Assembly: GCA_947447815.1 (NCBI GenBank)
Contig: CANFLJ010000148.1
Span: 1-5,558, forward strand
Length of the DNA: 5,558 bases
DNA from: Chitinophagaceae bacterium
GTDB taxonomy: Bacteria > Bacteroidota > Bacteroidia > Chitinophagales > Chitinophagaceae
Direction of reading: 5' to 3'
In this document: piece after piece, positions 1 to 5,558 of the stretch
Position numbering within the stretch: the stretch's first letter is position 1
Layout: every line of letters begins with the position of its first letter
The notes under the pieces: model-generated
Database searches by the model: none
Told to the model about the DNA's origin: nothing
The model's input: only the letters and a program-made list of their open reading frames with translations
Position numbers and translations under genes: made by a program

Positions 1-42
1 ATAAATCATTAGTTTTAATAACAAGTGTTTTAAAATATATTT

Positions 43-543
43 ATGGTAACAAGAAAACAGGATAAACAATTTCAAAAGATGCATGATCAATTATTACAGG
101 TATATCATGTAAAAGAAGATATGCGTAGCGAAATTGTGTTGCTACCTGCCATGTTCGAGAAATTTTCCACTACTATAGAAACACAATATGAAACTAGAAA
201 AGAACTGATTCCTATACTTGCTGATGGATTATCGCCTGATAGCAGTTTTCTGGAAGTATATTTACAAGAGTTAAACGTTTTTTTTGATAAGTCACTTTCT
301 TATTTATCAAAGAATGTAGCCGTACATGATGAGGTGAAAAGAACGATGAGTGCTATGATAAAAGCAAGTAGAAGGTTGGGAATGGAGGATTTCACGATTC
401 AGGATTCTACTTTATTGCTGGAAAAGTTATCAAAAAGAATTAATCGTATCGAAAAACGAATAGCTAAGTCCAAAGTAGGTTTGTCTACTATCAAAAAAGA
501 GTTTACCACCTTACAGATACGATATCAATATTTAAATAACTAG
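43..543 (+). CDS. Hypothetical helical protein, 166 residues
   Basis: I do not recognise this protein or any catalytic motif in it. The frame has a stop at 31-33, so the ATG at 43 is the first possible start and the gene is complete. No Shine-Dalgarno sequence precedes it, only AT-rich DNA, which is common in Bacteroidota. The protein has no signal peptide or membrane segment and contains no cysteine or tryptophan, so it is probably cytoplasmic. It is rich in Lys, Glu, Leu and Ile and looks almost wholly alpha-helical. The only obvious break is around residues 60-67 (ADGLSPDS). Residues about 124-163 are a strongly basic amphipathic helix (LEKLSKRINRIEKRIAKSK) that could form a coiled coil. 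A TAGTTTTA at 10-17 is one base off the TAnnTTTG promoter box, but any -33 element would lie outside the window. It is separated by 81 bases from the next gene. A scaffold or regulatory role is possible but is only a guess. Confidence 0.75.
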   Translation: MVTRKQDKQFQKMHDQLLQVYHVKEDMRSEIVLLPAMFEKFSTTIETQYETRKELIPILADGLSPDSSFLEVYLQELNVFFDKSLSYLSKNVAVHDEVKRTMSAMIKASRRLGMEDFTIQDSTLLLEKLSKRINRIEKRIAKSKVGLSTIKKEFTTLQIRYQYLNN

Positions 544-611
544 TTTGGTTGAGAAATTGTACTTGATGAAATTAATTTAAGTATATGATTAAGTCCTGTT
601 TTATGCAATTG

Positions 612-617
612 AAGGAA
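612..617 (+). promoter_or_regulatory. Shine-Dalgarno-like site for the secreted protein gene
   Basis: AAGGAA lies 7 bases before the ATG at 625, a good match in sequence and spacing to the 16S anti-Shine-Dalgarno. It is the main argument for choosing 625 as the start, because an alternative TTG start at 724 has no such site. The frame is closed by a TGA at 610-612, so no earlier start is possible. Confidence 0.5.
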
Positions 618-624
618 GATTTCA

Positions 625-2874
625 ATGGTTACTTTTCTGCTGAAGGTTAAGAAAATTCCCCACAATTCGTTTGTTAATTCCAAAAACACTATTTTTACCC
701 TGATAAAAACTATACAATCAACATTGAAGAAAACAGTCTATATATTAATAGGGATAATGATGTTGCTTTCTGCGACTTCATTTTCGCAGGTTAATTATAG
801 TTTTACTGCCGCTACTTCACCTTATCAGCCTATTTCAAATGGTACGGTAGTTACTCTCAGTAAATTCTTCCCTGATAATATCTCCGCTACAGACGAAGGA
901 TTTTCTAATAATGTTCCTTTAGGTTTTTCTTTTACTTATGGAAACGATCAAATTGTAAACAACATTAAAGTCTGTACCAATGGATTTGTAGTGTTGGGAA
1001 ATGATTTTCAGGATGGATCCAATACTGCACAAGATGGCTATTATATCAATAATCTATTTGAAGGGCCTTGTTCATACAACTCCAATACAGGTTTAAATAA
1101 ATCAGGTCATCTTGATCAACGCTCCCTAATTGCTCCTTTTTGGGGGGATCTGGATATAGAACAAAATACTAATCTTGTTTATCAGACTATAGGAAATGCT
1201 CCCAACAGAGTCTTTACATTGGAATGGAAGAATATTAAGTGGGATTATCAATGTACTGCCGCAGTTGGTTCATTTCAGTTGATAATACACGAAACTACCA
1301 ATGTAATTGAATTTGCTTATCAGAATCTTCACGGTACGCCATCAGCTACAGCAAAAGCATCTATTGGTTTAACTTCTAAGGCTACTGGATACGGAAGTTT
1401 TATATCATTACAGGATAATTCAGCAAACCCTGTAAATAGTAAATTTCTGGAAGATAATAATATTGTTTCTTTTCCTGCTAGTAATTCGGTTTATCGTTTT
1501 GTGCCTCATGCTAAATTAATTAATAATCTGAGTATCAGTAATTTATATAGTCCAGGAACTATTTGTAAAAACGGAGAGTTTTATAGTTTCTGTGCTAAAG
1601 TGTTTAACCTTGGTCAACAGACTGCAGTGCATACTCCAGTTACTTTAACGGTTGTTGGTAATAACAGTTTTACGTCTACTCAGTATATTGAAAATCTTGC
1701 TCCAGGGAAATCAGCTTTAGTTGTTTTCGATGCATTTATGCCTGGTGTAATCAGTACAGATAATATAATTGTTACAGTACCATCAGATGAAGATAATACC
1801 GATAATACAATTAGTAAAAATATCAGTATTACCAATAATTCGTTGAACAACATATCTTTCGGTAATATACATTTTCAGGATAATGGAATTGGGAATAATG
1901 TACCAAGTGAGTTTACAACCCGATTTACTGCTCAGAATTTTAAAAGTATCAATCAGATTAGTTTGTACTTCAGTAATGAAACGAATAATGCTCCTTTTGA
2001 TATTACCGTTTATGAAGCTGATGGACTGGATAATAAACCGGGTACCATATTATGGCAACAGAAAGGCCTAAGCTCACAACCGGGTTTAATGAATGTAAGT
2101 ATTGCACCAGGTATTACGGTTCATGGCCAATATTTTATTGCTGTAACACAAACAGGTAATACTAATTTAAGTTATGCTTACGAAGCTGAATCTCCATTGG
2201 AGCCTAATTCATATTATTACCGAACTCCATTAAACAGCAACTGGATAGATATTTCTACAGAGAATAATAAGTATAAATTATTGATGGGTGTACAGTATGA
2301 TAATACATTGCCAGTAACTTCTACCAGATTAACTGGATTTAAATTAGGAGAGAAGAATGTATTGAAATGGAATACTTATACAGAAGTAAATAATGATCAT
2401 TTTATAATTGAGCGTTCCACCAACGGACATGAGTTTATTGCTTTAGCAACAGTAAATACACAAGCACCAATGGGAAATAGTACAGCAACAATTACTTATT
2501 CTTACACTGATGCTGGAACACCTCCTATAAATGCGTATTATCGTTTAAGGCAGGTAAACAAGCAATCGGTTTATGCCCTATCTGATGTTGTGATGCTTAA
2601 GGGAGAAGGTAAATTGCCATTTGAAGTGAATAATATATTCCCAAATCCGGTTCAGTCTGTATTAAAACTAAATTATACTGCACCTTCTGCAGGAAATAAT
2701 ACCCTGATTCTGGTGGATCCTGCAGGGAAAATGGTAAAACAATTAGTGTTTACTTCTACAGAAGGTGCTAATCAAAGACAGGTAGATGTATCTGAAATTG
2801 CTACTGGAACGTACTTTTTACAACTTTTAAGTGCATCGGGTAAATCCAATGTAATTAGTGTCATTAAAAAATAA
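625..2874 (+). CDS. Secreted multidomain protein with T9SS type A sorting domain
   Basis: This is a 749-residue cell-surface or extracellular protein exported first by Sec and then by the type IX system. Residues 35-54 form a signal peptide (KKT, then a hydrophobic core YILIGIMMLL, then SATSFS before Q55). Residues about 56-294 are a beta-sandwich of a kind common in Bacteroidota surface proteins, with CTNGF (117-121), APFWGDLD (170-177) and a Trp-rich strand (201-206); it resembles nidogen-like domains. Residues about 297-405 look like a CARDB/Ig-type fold ending in DEDNTDNT. Residues about 410-560 are a beta-rich module I cannot assign. Residues 562-660 are the fibronectin-III-like module that often precedes the sorting signal (LPV, LKWNTYTEVNNDHFIIERS, YYRLRQVN). 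Residues about 668-749 are the sorting domain, with FPNPV at 672-676 and a basic end (IKK). I see no catalytic motif, so adhesion or binding is more likely than an enzyme activity. The true start is uncertain: the ATG at 625 leaves a 34-residue leader before the signal peptide, whereas TTG at 724 would give a standard one. Confidence 0.9.
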   Translation: MVTFLLKVKKIPHNSFVNSKNTIFTLIKTIQSTLKKTVYILIGIMMLLSATSFSQVNYSFTAATSPYQPISNGTVVTLSKFFPDNISATDEGFSNNVPLGFSFTYGNDQIVNNIKVCTNGFVVLGNDFQDGSNTAQDGYYINNLFEGPCSYNSNTGLNKSGHLDQRSLIAPFWGDLDIEQNTNLVYQTIGNAPNRVFTLEWKNIKWDYQCTAAVGSFQLIIHETTNVIEFAYQNLHGTPSATAKASIGLTSKATGYGSFISLQDNSANPVNSKFLEDNNIVSFPASNSVYRFVPHAKLINNLSISNLYSPGTICKNGEFYSFCAKVFNLGQQTAVHTPVTLTVVGNNSFTSTQYIENLAPGKSALVVFDAFMPGVISTDNIIVTVPSDEDNTDNTISKNISITNNSLNNISFGNIHFQDNGIGNNVPSEFTTRFTAQNFKSINQISLYFSNETNNAPFDITVYEADGLDNKPGTILWQQKGLSSQPGLMNVSIAPGITVHGQYFIAVTQTGNTNLSYAYEAESPLEPNSYYYRTPLNSNWIDISTENNKYKLLMGVQYDNTLPVTSTRLTGFKLGEKNVLKWNTYTEVNNDHFIIERSTNGHEFIALATVNTQAPMGNSTATITYSYTDAGTPPINAYYRLRQVNKQSVYALSDVVMLKGEGKLPFEVNNIFPNPVQSVLKLNYTAPSAGNNTLILVDPAGKMVKQLVFTSTEGANQRQVDVSEIATGTYFLQLLSASGKSNVISVIKK

Positions 2875-2899
2875 CTTCTTAGATTAACCTTCCTTTCAT

Positions 2900-2907
2900 T
2901 ACTTTTG
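2900..2907 (+). promoter_or_regulatory. Candidate distal promoter -7 box for queA
   Basis: TACTTTTG matches the Bacteroidota -7 consensus TAnnTTTG exactly and is followed by C. No clean TTG lies 17-23 bases upstream; the nearest resemblance is TTAG at 2879-2882. Transcription would begin near 2914 and give a leader of about 85 bases. The leader contains a small inverted repeat, TCATG at 2924-2928 paired with CATGA at 2935-2939. Confidence 0.4.
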
Positions 2908-2917
2908 CGCTCTTTTA

Positions 2918-2950
2918 TTGAAATCATGCCGTAACATGACAATAATTTTG
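2918..2950 (+). promoter_or_regulatory. Candidate proximal promoter for the queA unit
   Basis: TTG at 2918-2920 and TAATTTTG at 2943-2950 are separated by 22 bases. This fits the Bacteroidota pattern of TTG, a 17-23 base spacer and TAnnTTTG. Transcription would begin near 2957, leaving about 40 bases before the queA ATG. It is the only candidate in this gap with both boxes in register, but the DNA is AT-rich and such matches arise by chance fairly often. Confidence 0.45.
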
Positions 2951-2997
2951 GATATACTCCAGTTATTATCCTGTAGGCGAATTAAACAATTAAATTC

Positions 2998-4047
2998 ATG
3001 AAGCTTACACAATTCAAATTTGACCTTCCTTTAAATCTTATCGCTCAACATCCAACCAAGAGGAGAGAAGATAGCCGATTGATGGTTATTCACAGAAAGA
3101 CAGGTGCTATTGAACACAAAACTTTCAAGGACATTATTGATTATTATGATGACAAAGATGTATTTGTAATCAATAATACAAAGGTTTTTCCCGCAAGAAT
3201 GTATGGTAGAAAAGAAAAGACCGGTGCTAAGATTGAAGTTTTCTTATTAAGAGAATTAAGCAAAGCAAACCGTCTTTGGGATGTAATAGTTGATCCCGCA
3301 AGAAAGATACGTGTAGGAAACAAATTATATTTTGGAGAAACAGAAGATTTAGTAGCTGAAGTTATAGATAATACTACCAGCCGTGGTAGAACAATTCGTT
3401 TCCTTTGGGATGGTGATGAGGCTAGCTTTAAAGCTAAACTGGAAAGCATGGGAGAAACTCCATTGCCAAAATACATTAAAAGAAAACCAGATGAAACTGA
3501 TAGAGAAAGATATCAGACTGTTTTTGCTAAACACGAAGGTGCTGTAGCTGCTCCTAATGCAGGATTGCATTTCAGTAGAGAGCTTATTAAGAAATGTGAG
3601 ATAGTAGGGGTTCGTTTTGCAGAAGTTACATTACATACTGGTTTGGGTACATTCAGACCAATTGAAGTAGAAGACTTAAGCAAACATAAAATGGATGCAG
3701 AATATTACCATATTTCTGAAACAGCTTGTGGTATAGTAAATAAAGCTAAAGAAACTAATCATAGAGTATGTGCAATTGGTACTACAACTATGCGTACATT
3801 GGAAAGCAGTTTTACAGCAACCAAATTATTAAAACCAAGCGAAGGATGGACAAATCATTTTATTCATCCTCCATACGATTTTAATGTAGCTGATAGCTTA
3901 GTTACCAATTTCCATTTACCAAAAACAAGTTTATTGATTATGGCTTGTGCTTTTGCTGGATACGAGTTAATGATGGATTCTTATCAGGTAGCTATCAAAG
4001 AAAAATATCGTTTCTTTAGTTACGGTGATGCTATGTTAATCATCTAA
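2998..4047 (+). CDS. queA: S-adenosylmethionine:tRNA ribosyltransferase-isomerase QueA
   Basis: QueA moves the ribosyl group of S-adenosylmethionine onto 7-aminomethyl-7-deazaguanine at wobble position 34 of tRNAs with GUN anticodons (Asp, Asn, His, Tyr). The product is epoxyqueuosine, the penultimate stage of queuosine synthesis in the cytoplasm. At 349 residues it has normal family length. Family blocks run along its whole length: FDLPLNLIAQHP near the N-terminus, NNTKVFPARMYGR at about 58-70, GETPLPKYIKR at about 152-162, DRERYQTVFAKHEGAVAAP up to 186, HTGLGTFRP (213-221), GTTTMRTLES (261-270) and TNFHLPK (303-309). One departure stands out: the usual AAPTAGLHF reads AAPNAGLHF (184-192), with Asn187 for Thr. 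The ATG at 2998 is the first start after an in-frame stop at 2983-2985 and has no Shine-Dalgarno sequence. It is probably the first gene of a two-gene unit with the methyltransferase 14 bases downstream. Confidence 0.97.
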   Translation: MKLTQFKFDLPLNLIAQHPTKRREDSRLMVIHRKTGAIEHKTFKDIIDYYDDKDVFVINNTKVFPARMYGRKEKTGAKIEVFLLRELSKANRLWDVIVDPARKIRVGNKLYFGETEDLVAEVIDNTTSRGRTIRFLWDGDEASFKAKLESMGETPLPKYIKRKPDETDRERYQTVFAKHEGAVAAPNAGLHFSRELIKKCEIVGVRFAEVTLHTGLGTFRPIEVEDLSKHKMDAEYYHISETACGIVNKAKETNHRVCAIGTTTMRTLESSFTATKLLKPSEGWTNHFIHPPYDFNVADSLVTNFHLPKTSLLIMACAFAGYELMMDSYQVAIKEKYRFFSYGDAMLII

Positions 4048-4061
4048 TTACTGCAGCCTTA

Positions 4062-4778
4062 ATGGCGAATAATTATTTCCAGTTTAAGGGATTTAAAATA
4101 CTACAAGAAGTCTGTGCAATGAAAGTTTGCACAGACTCTTGTTTATTTGGGGCATGGGTAAAAGATTATCTTTCAAATCAAGTAATAAATAGTATCCTAG
4201 ATATAGGCACTGGAACGGGATTAATATCCCTAATGCTGGTTCAACAGTTTTCAGATGCTGTTTGTCATTCAATAGAAATAGATAAAGAAGCCTCTGAAGA
4301 AGCTTCCAAAAACTTTGCAAATAGCAAATGGGCCGGGCTGTTTACCGTATTTCATCAGGATTTTAAGGAATATAATCCAACTGTTAAGTATGATTTAATC
4401 ATTAGTAATCCTCCTTTTTTCAAAAACCACTTAACCAGTTCTGATAAAAAAAGAAATGCGGCTATGCATAGTGACGATTTTTCCTTAACGGAGTTATTCA
4501 GTCGTTCCAGCAATATTGTAAATGATAATGGTTATCTGGCTTGCCTGATTCCTTATAACAGAACTGTGGAAACATTAGAAATACTAAAAACAACAGGATG
4601 GTTTGCTGAAAAAGTAACTTACGTAAAGCAAACCCCAACGCACGATTACTTTAGGACAATGCTAATTTGTAGAAAACAGACGTACACTAAAATAGAAGAC
4701 GAAATAATCATTAAAGATAATCAACAATACACTGCGAAATTTAGCAAATTACTTCAGGATTATTATCTATTCTTATAA
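4062..4778 (+). CDS. trmN6: TrmN6-type tRNA(Val) A37 N6-methyltransferase
   Basis: This is a class I S-adenosylmethionine-dependent methyltransferase of the TrmN6 (YfiC) group. The characterised E. coli enzyme methylates N6 of adenine 37, next to the anticodon of tRNA1-Val. At 238 residues the protein is full length. The N-terminal family signature is present as FKGFKILQ, then CAMKVCTDSCLFGAW (18-32). The cofactor-binding loop is LDIGTGTG (46-53), followed by an acidic IEID strand at about 72-75. The catalytic NPPF tetrad typical of exocyclic amino N6-methyltransferases is at 116-119, followed by the family segment FFKNHL...RNAAMHSDD. The chain ends in DYYLFL. It starts 14 bases after queA with no promoter or Shine-Dalgarno sequence between them, which argues for co-transcription. 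In many relatives the residue at position 23 is Gly, where here it is Cys. A perfect inverted repeat lies inside codons 16-26. The family assignment is firm; the exact tRNA target is inferred from E. coli. Confidence 0.92.
   Translation: MANNYFQFKGFKILQEVCAMKVCTDSCLFGAWVKDYLSNQVINSILDIGTGTGLISLMLVQQFSDAVCHSIEIDKEASEEASKNFANSKWAGLFTVFHQDFKEYNPTVKYDLIISNPPFFKNHLTSSDKKRNAAMHSDDFSLTELFSRSSNIVNDNGYLACLIPYNRTVETLEILKTTGWFAEKVTYVKQTPTHDYFRTMLICRKQTYTKIEDEIIIKDNQQYTAKFSKLLQDYYLFL
4109..4137 (+). repeat. Perfect 11-bp inverted repeat inside the trmN6 reading frame
   Basis: AGTCTGTGCAA (4109-4119) and TTGCACAGACT (4127-4137) are exact reverse complements around a 7-base loop, TGAAAGT. In RNA this would be a stable hairpin starting 47 bases after the start codon. 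The bases that follow are moderately T-rich (CTCTTGTTTATTTG), so it faintly resembles an attenuator. The repeat spans the codons for the conserved CAMKV segment, so part of it is dictated by the protein sequence. The structure is certain from the sequence; any function is not. Confidence 0.6.
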
Positions 4779-4782
4779 AACA

Positions 4783-4817
4783 AAATGGCCTTGTATCAGT
4801 TAAATACAAGACCATTT
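4783..4817. terminator. Shared terminator hairpin between convergent genes
   Basis: Bases 4783-4796 (AAATGGCCTTGTAT) pair with 4804-4817 (ATACAAGACCATTT) around a 7-base loop, with one irregular position (4789 against 4811). In the plus-strand transcript that position is a C-A mismatch; in the minus-strand transcript it is a G-U wobble, so the minus-strand hairpin is continuous. A and T tracts sit on both sides. It begins 4 bases after the methyltransferase stop and lies 21 bases past the transporter stop, where a bidirectional rho-independent terminator is expected. Confidence 0.75.
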
Positions 4818-4838
4818 AAATTATTCTTTATAGTGAGT

Positions 4839-5558
4839 TTAAGAGAACAGTAGTATAAGCAATTGAGCCCCAAGTATTCTCAATAACATTGTTAATGGAT
4901 ATACTGTTGCATACGTAACAGAGGGAGCAGTGTCATTACCTGCCATTTGTGTAGCAAAAGCTAATGCAGGAGGATCTGTAGATGCACCAGCCAGAAGACC
5001 ACATATCTCAAAATAGGTTTTCCGGAAAACGTATTTAGCCAGCAATCCAACTACAAACAATGGCACTAAAGTTATAACGGCTCCCATTTCCATCCATACA
5101 AGCCCTTTTCCAGAAGATATTACTTCTGCGAAATGTTTACCACTTATCAAGCCTACGCTTGTTAAAAAGAAGACGATGCCTATTTCTCTAAGCATTAGGT
5201 TGGCACTGTAAGTAGTATAATTATTAAGATAGAAAAGGTTACCAAACTGACTTAATAATAATGCTATAATCAATGGACCTCCTGCTAAGCCTAGTTTTAC
5301 AGGAATAGGAATACCAGGGATAGCAAATGGAATACTACCAAATATGATACCTAAAACAATACCAATGAATATAGGTGCTAACTCTGGAGAGTCGAGACGC
5401 TTTAATGAATTTCCAAGTACCTTTTCAATAGAAGCAATTGATTCTTCAGAACCTACTACCGTTACTAAATCACCAATATGGAATATAGTAGTAGAATCGG
5501 CAATAAATTCAATACCTGCTCTGCTGATACGGGTTATTGTACAATCATCCTGATAAAG
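4839..5558 (-). CDS. AspT/YidE-type putative transporter, C-terminal part (partial)
   Basis: This is the last 239 codons of a larger inner-membrane protein whose N-terminal part lies beyond the right edge; the open frame runs unbroken to base 5558. Family members are usually around 550 residues, with two membrane halves flanking TrkA-C (RCK_C) domains. The first 53 or so visible residues look like an RCK_C domain (ITRISRAGIEF, GDLVTVVGSEESI, then LGNSLKRL). After it come about six membrane segments: APIFIGIVLGIIFG, LGLAGGPLIIALLLSQFG, LREIGIVFFLTSVGLISG, WMEMGAVITLVPLFVVGLLA, GLLAGASTDPPALAFA and TVYPLTMLLRILGAQLLILL. The segments LAGGPL, LREIGI, GASTDPPALA and YPLTM are typical of the Asp-Al_Ex duplicated domain. 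AspT itself exchanges aspartate for alanine, but most family members have no known substrate, so I assign none. The RCK_C domain suggests gating by a cytoplasmic ligand. The gene converges on trmN6. Confidence 0.9.
   Translation of the reverse strand, partial: LYQDDCTITRISRAGIEFIADSTTIFHIGDLVTVVGSEESIASIEKVLGNSLKRLDSPELAPIFIGIVLGIIFGSIPFAIPGIPIPVKLGLAGGPLIIALLLSQFGNLFYLNNYTTYSANLMLREIGIVFFLTSVGLISGKHFAEVISSGKGLVWMEMGAVITLVPLFVVGLLAKYVFRKTYFEICGLLAGASTDPPALAFATQMAGNDTAPSVTYATVYPLTMLLRILGAQLLILLFS

Noticed and set aside
569..578. A perfect 10-base palindrome, AAATTAATTT, between the first two genes, as an operator or terminator.
   Set aside because: It is pure A/T, has no loop or GC core, and such palindromes are frequent by chance in this DNA.
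585..650. A 21-codon open frame (starting MIKSCF) overlapping the start of the secreted protein gene, as a possible leader peptide.
   Set aside because: It has no Shine-Dalgarno site, no amino-acid run typical of attenuation leaders, and a length that is easily reached by chance in AT-rich DNA.
1883..2071. A plus-strand 62-codon frame inside the secreted protein gene.
   Set aside because: It is a shifted-frame shadow of a continuous, well-supported reading frame and has no start signal.
2951..2997. A possible preQ1 riboswitch before queA, because such switches control queuosine genes in some bacteria.
   Set aside because: I see no stem with an A-rich tail or other preQ1 aptamer pattern; the leader has only weak, short pairings.
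3144..3570. Minus-strand open frames inside queA.
   Set aside because: They lie opposite a highly conserved enzyme gene, overlap each other in different frames, and show no protein family features.
4839..5273. A short 144-residue transporter protein starting at a TTG at 5273.
   Set aside because: The same frame stays open with good family sequence to the window edge, so the gene starts outside the window and 5273 is internal.
5344..5553. A plus-strand open frame of 69 codons near the right edge.
   Set aside because: It is antisense to the transporter frame, which shows clear family motifs through the same bases.

Overview
The window looks like a piece of a Bacteroidota chromosome, probably from the Chitinophagaceae or a nearby family. 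Three observations point there. The DNA is AT-rich. One gene encodes a secreted protein with a C-terminal type IX secretion (T9SS) sorting domain, a system restricted to that phylum. The region before queA carries TAnnTTTG-type promoter boxes, and its start codon has no Shine-Dalgarno sequence. The family-level placement is an inference from general protein style.

Layout, left to right: (1) 43-543 (+), a 166-residue helical protein of unknown function. (2) 625-2874 (+), a 749-residue secreted multidomain beta-sandwich protein ending in a T9SS type A sorting signal. (3) 2875-2997, an intergenic stretch with two candidate promoters. (4) 2998-4047 (+), queA, which makes epoxyqueuosine in tRNA. 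(5) 4062-4778 (+), a TrmN6-type tRNA adenine-N6 methyltransferase 14 bases downstream, almost certainly co-transcribed with queA. (6) 4783-4817, a hairpin that can act as a shared terminator. (7) 4839-5558 (-), the C-terminal part of an AspT/YidE-type membrane transporter that continues past the right edge. No gene-free stretch exceeds about 125 bases.

queA and the methyltransferase form a small tRNA anticodon-loop modification unit: QueA works at wobble position 34, and TrmN6 methylates A37 of tRNA-Val. The transporter converges on this unit from the other strand. The secreted protein and the unknown protein have no evident functional link to it.

I found no CRISPR array, insertion sequence, RNA gene, phage gene or defence system, and no convincing new multi-gene system. 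The most notable non-coding signal is a perfect 11-bp inverted repeat inside the first 80 bases of the methyltransferase gene. The most open protein questions are the unknown first gene and the unassigned middle module of the secreted protein.
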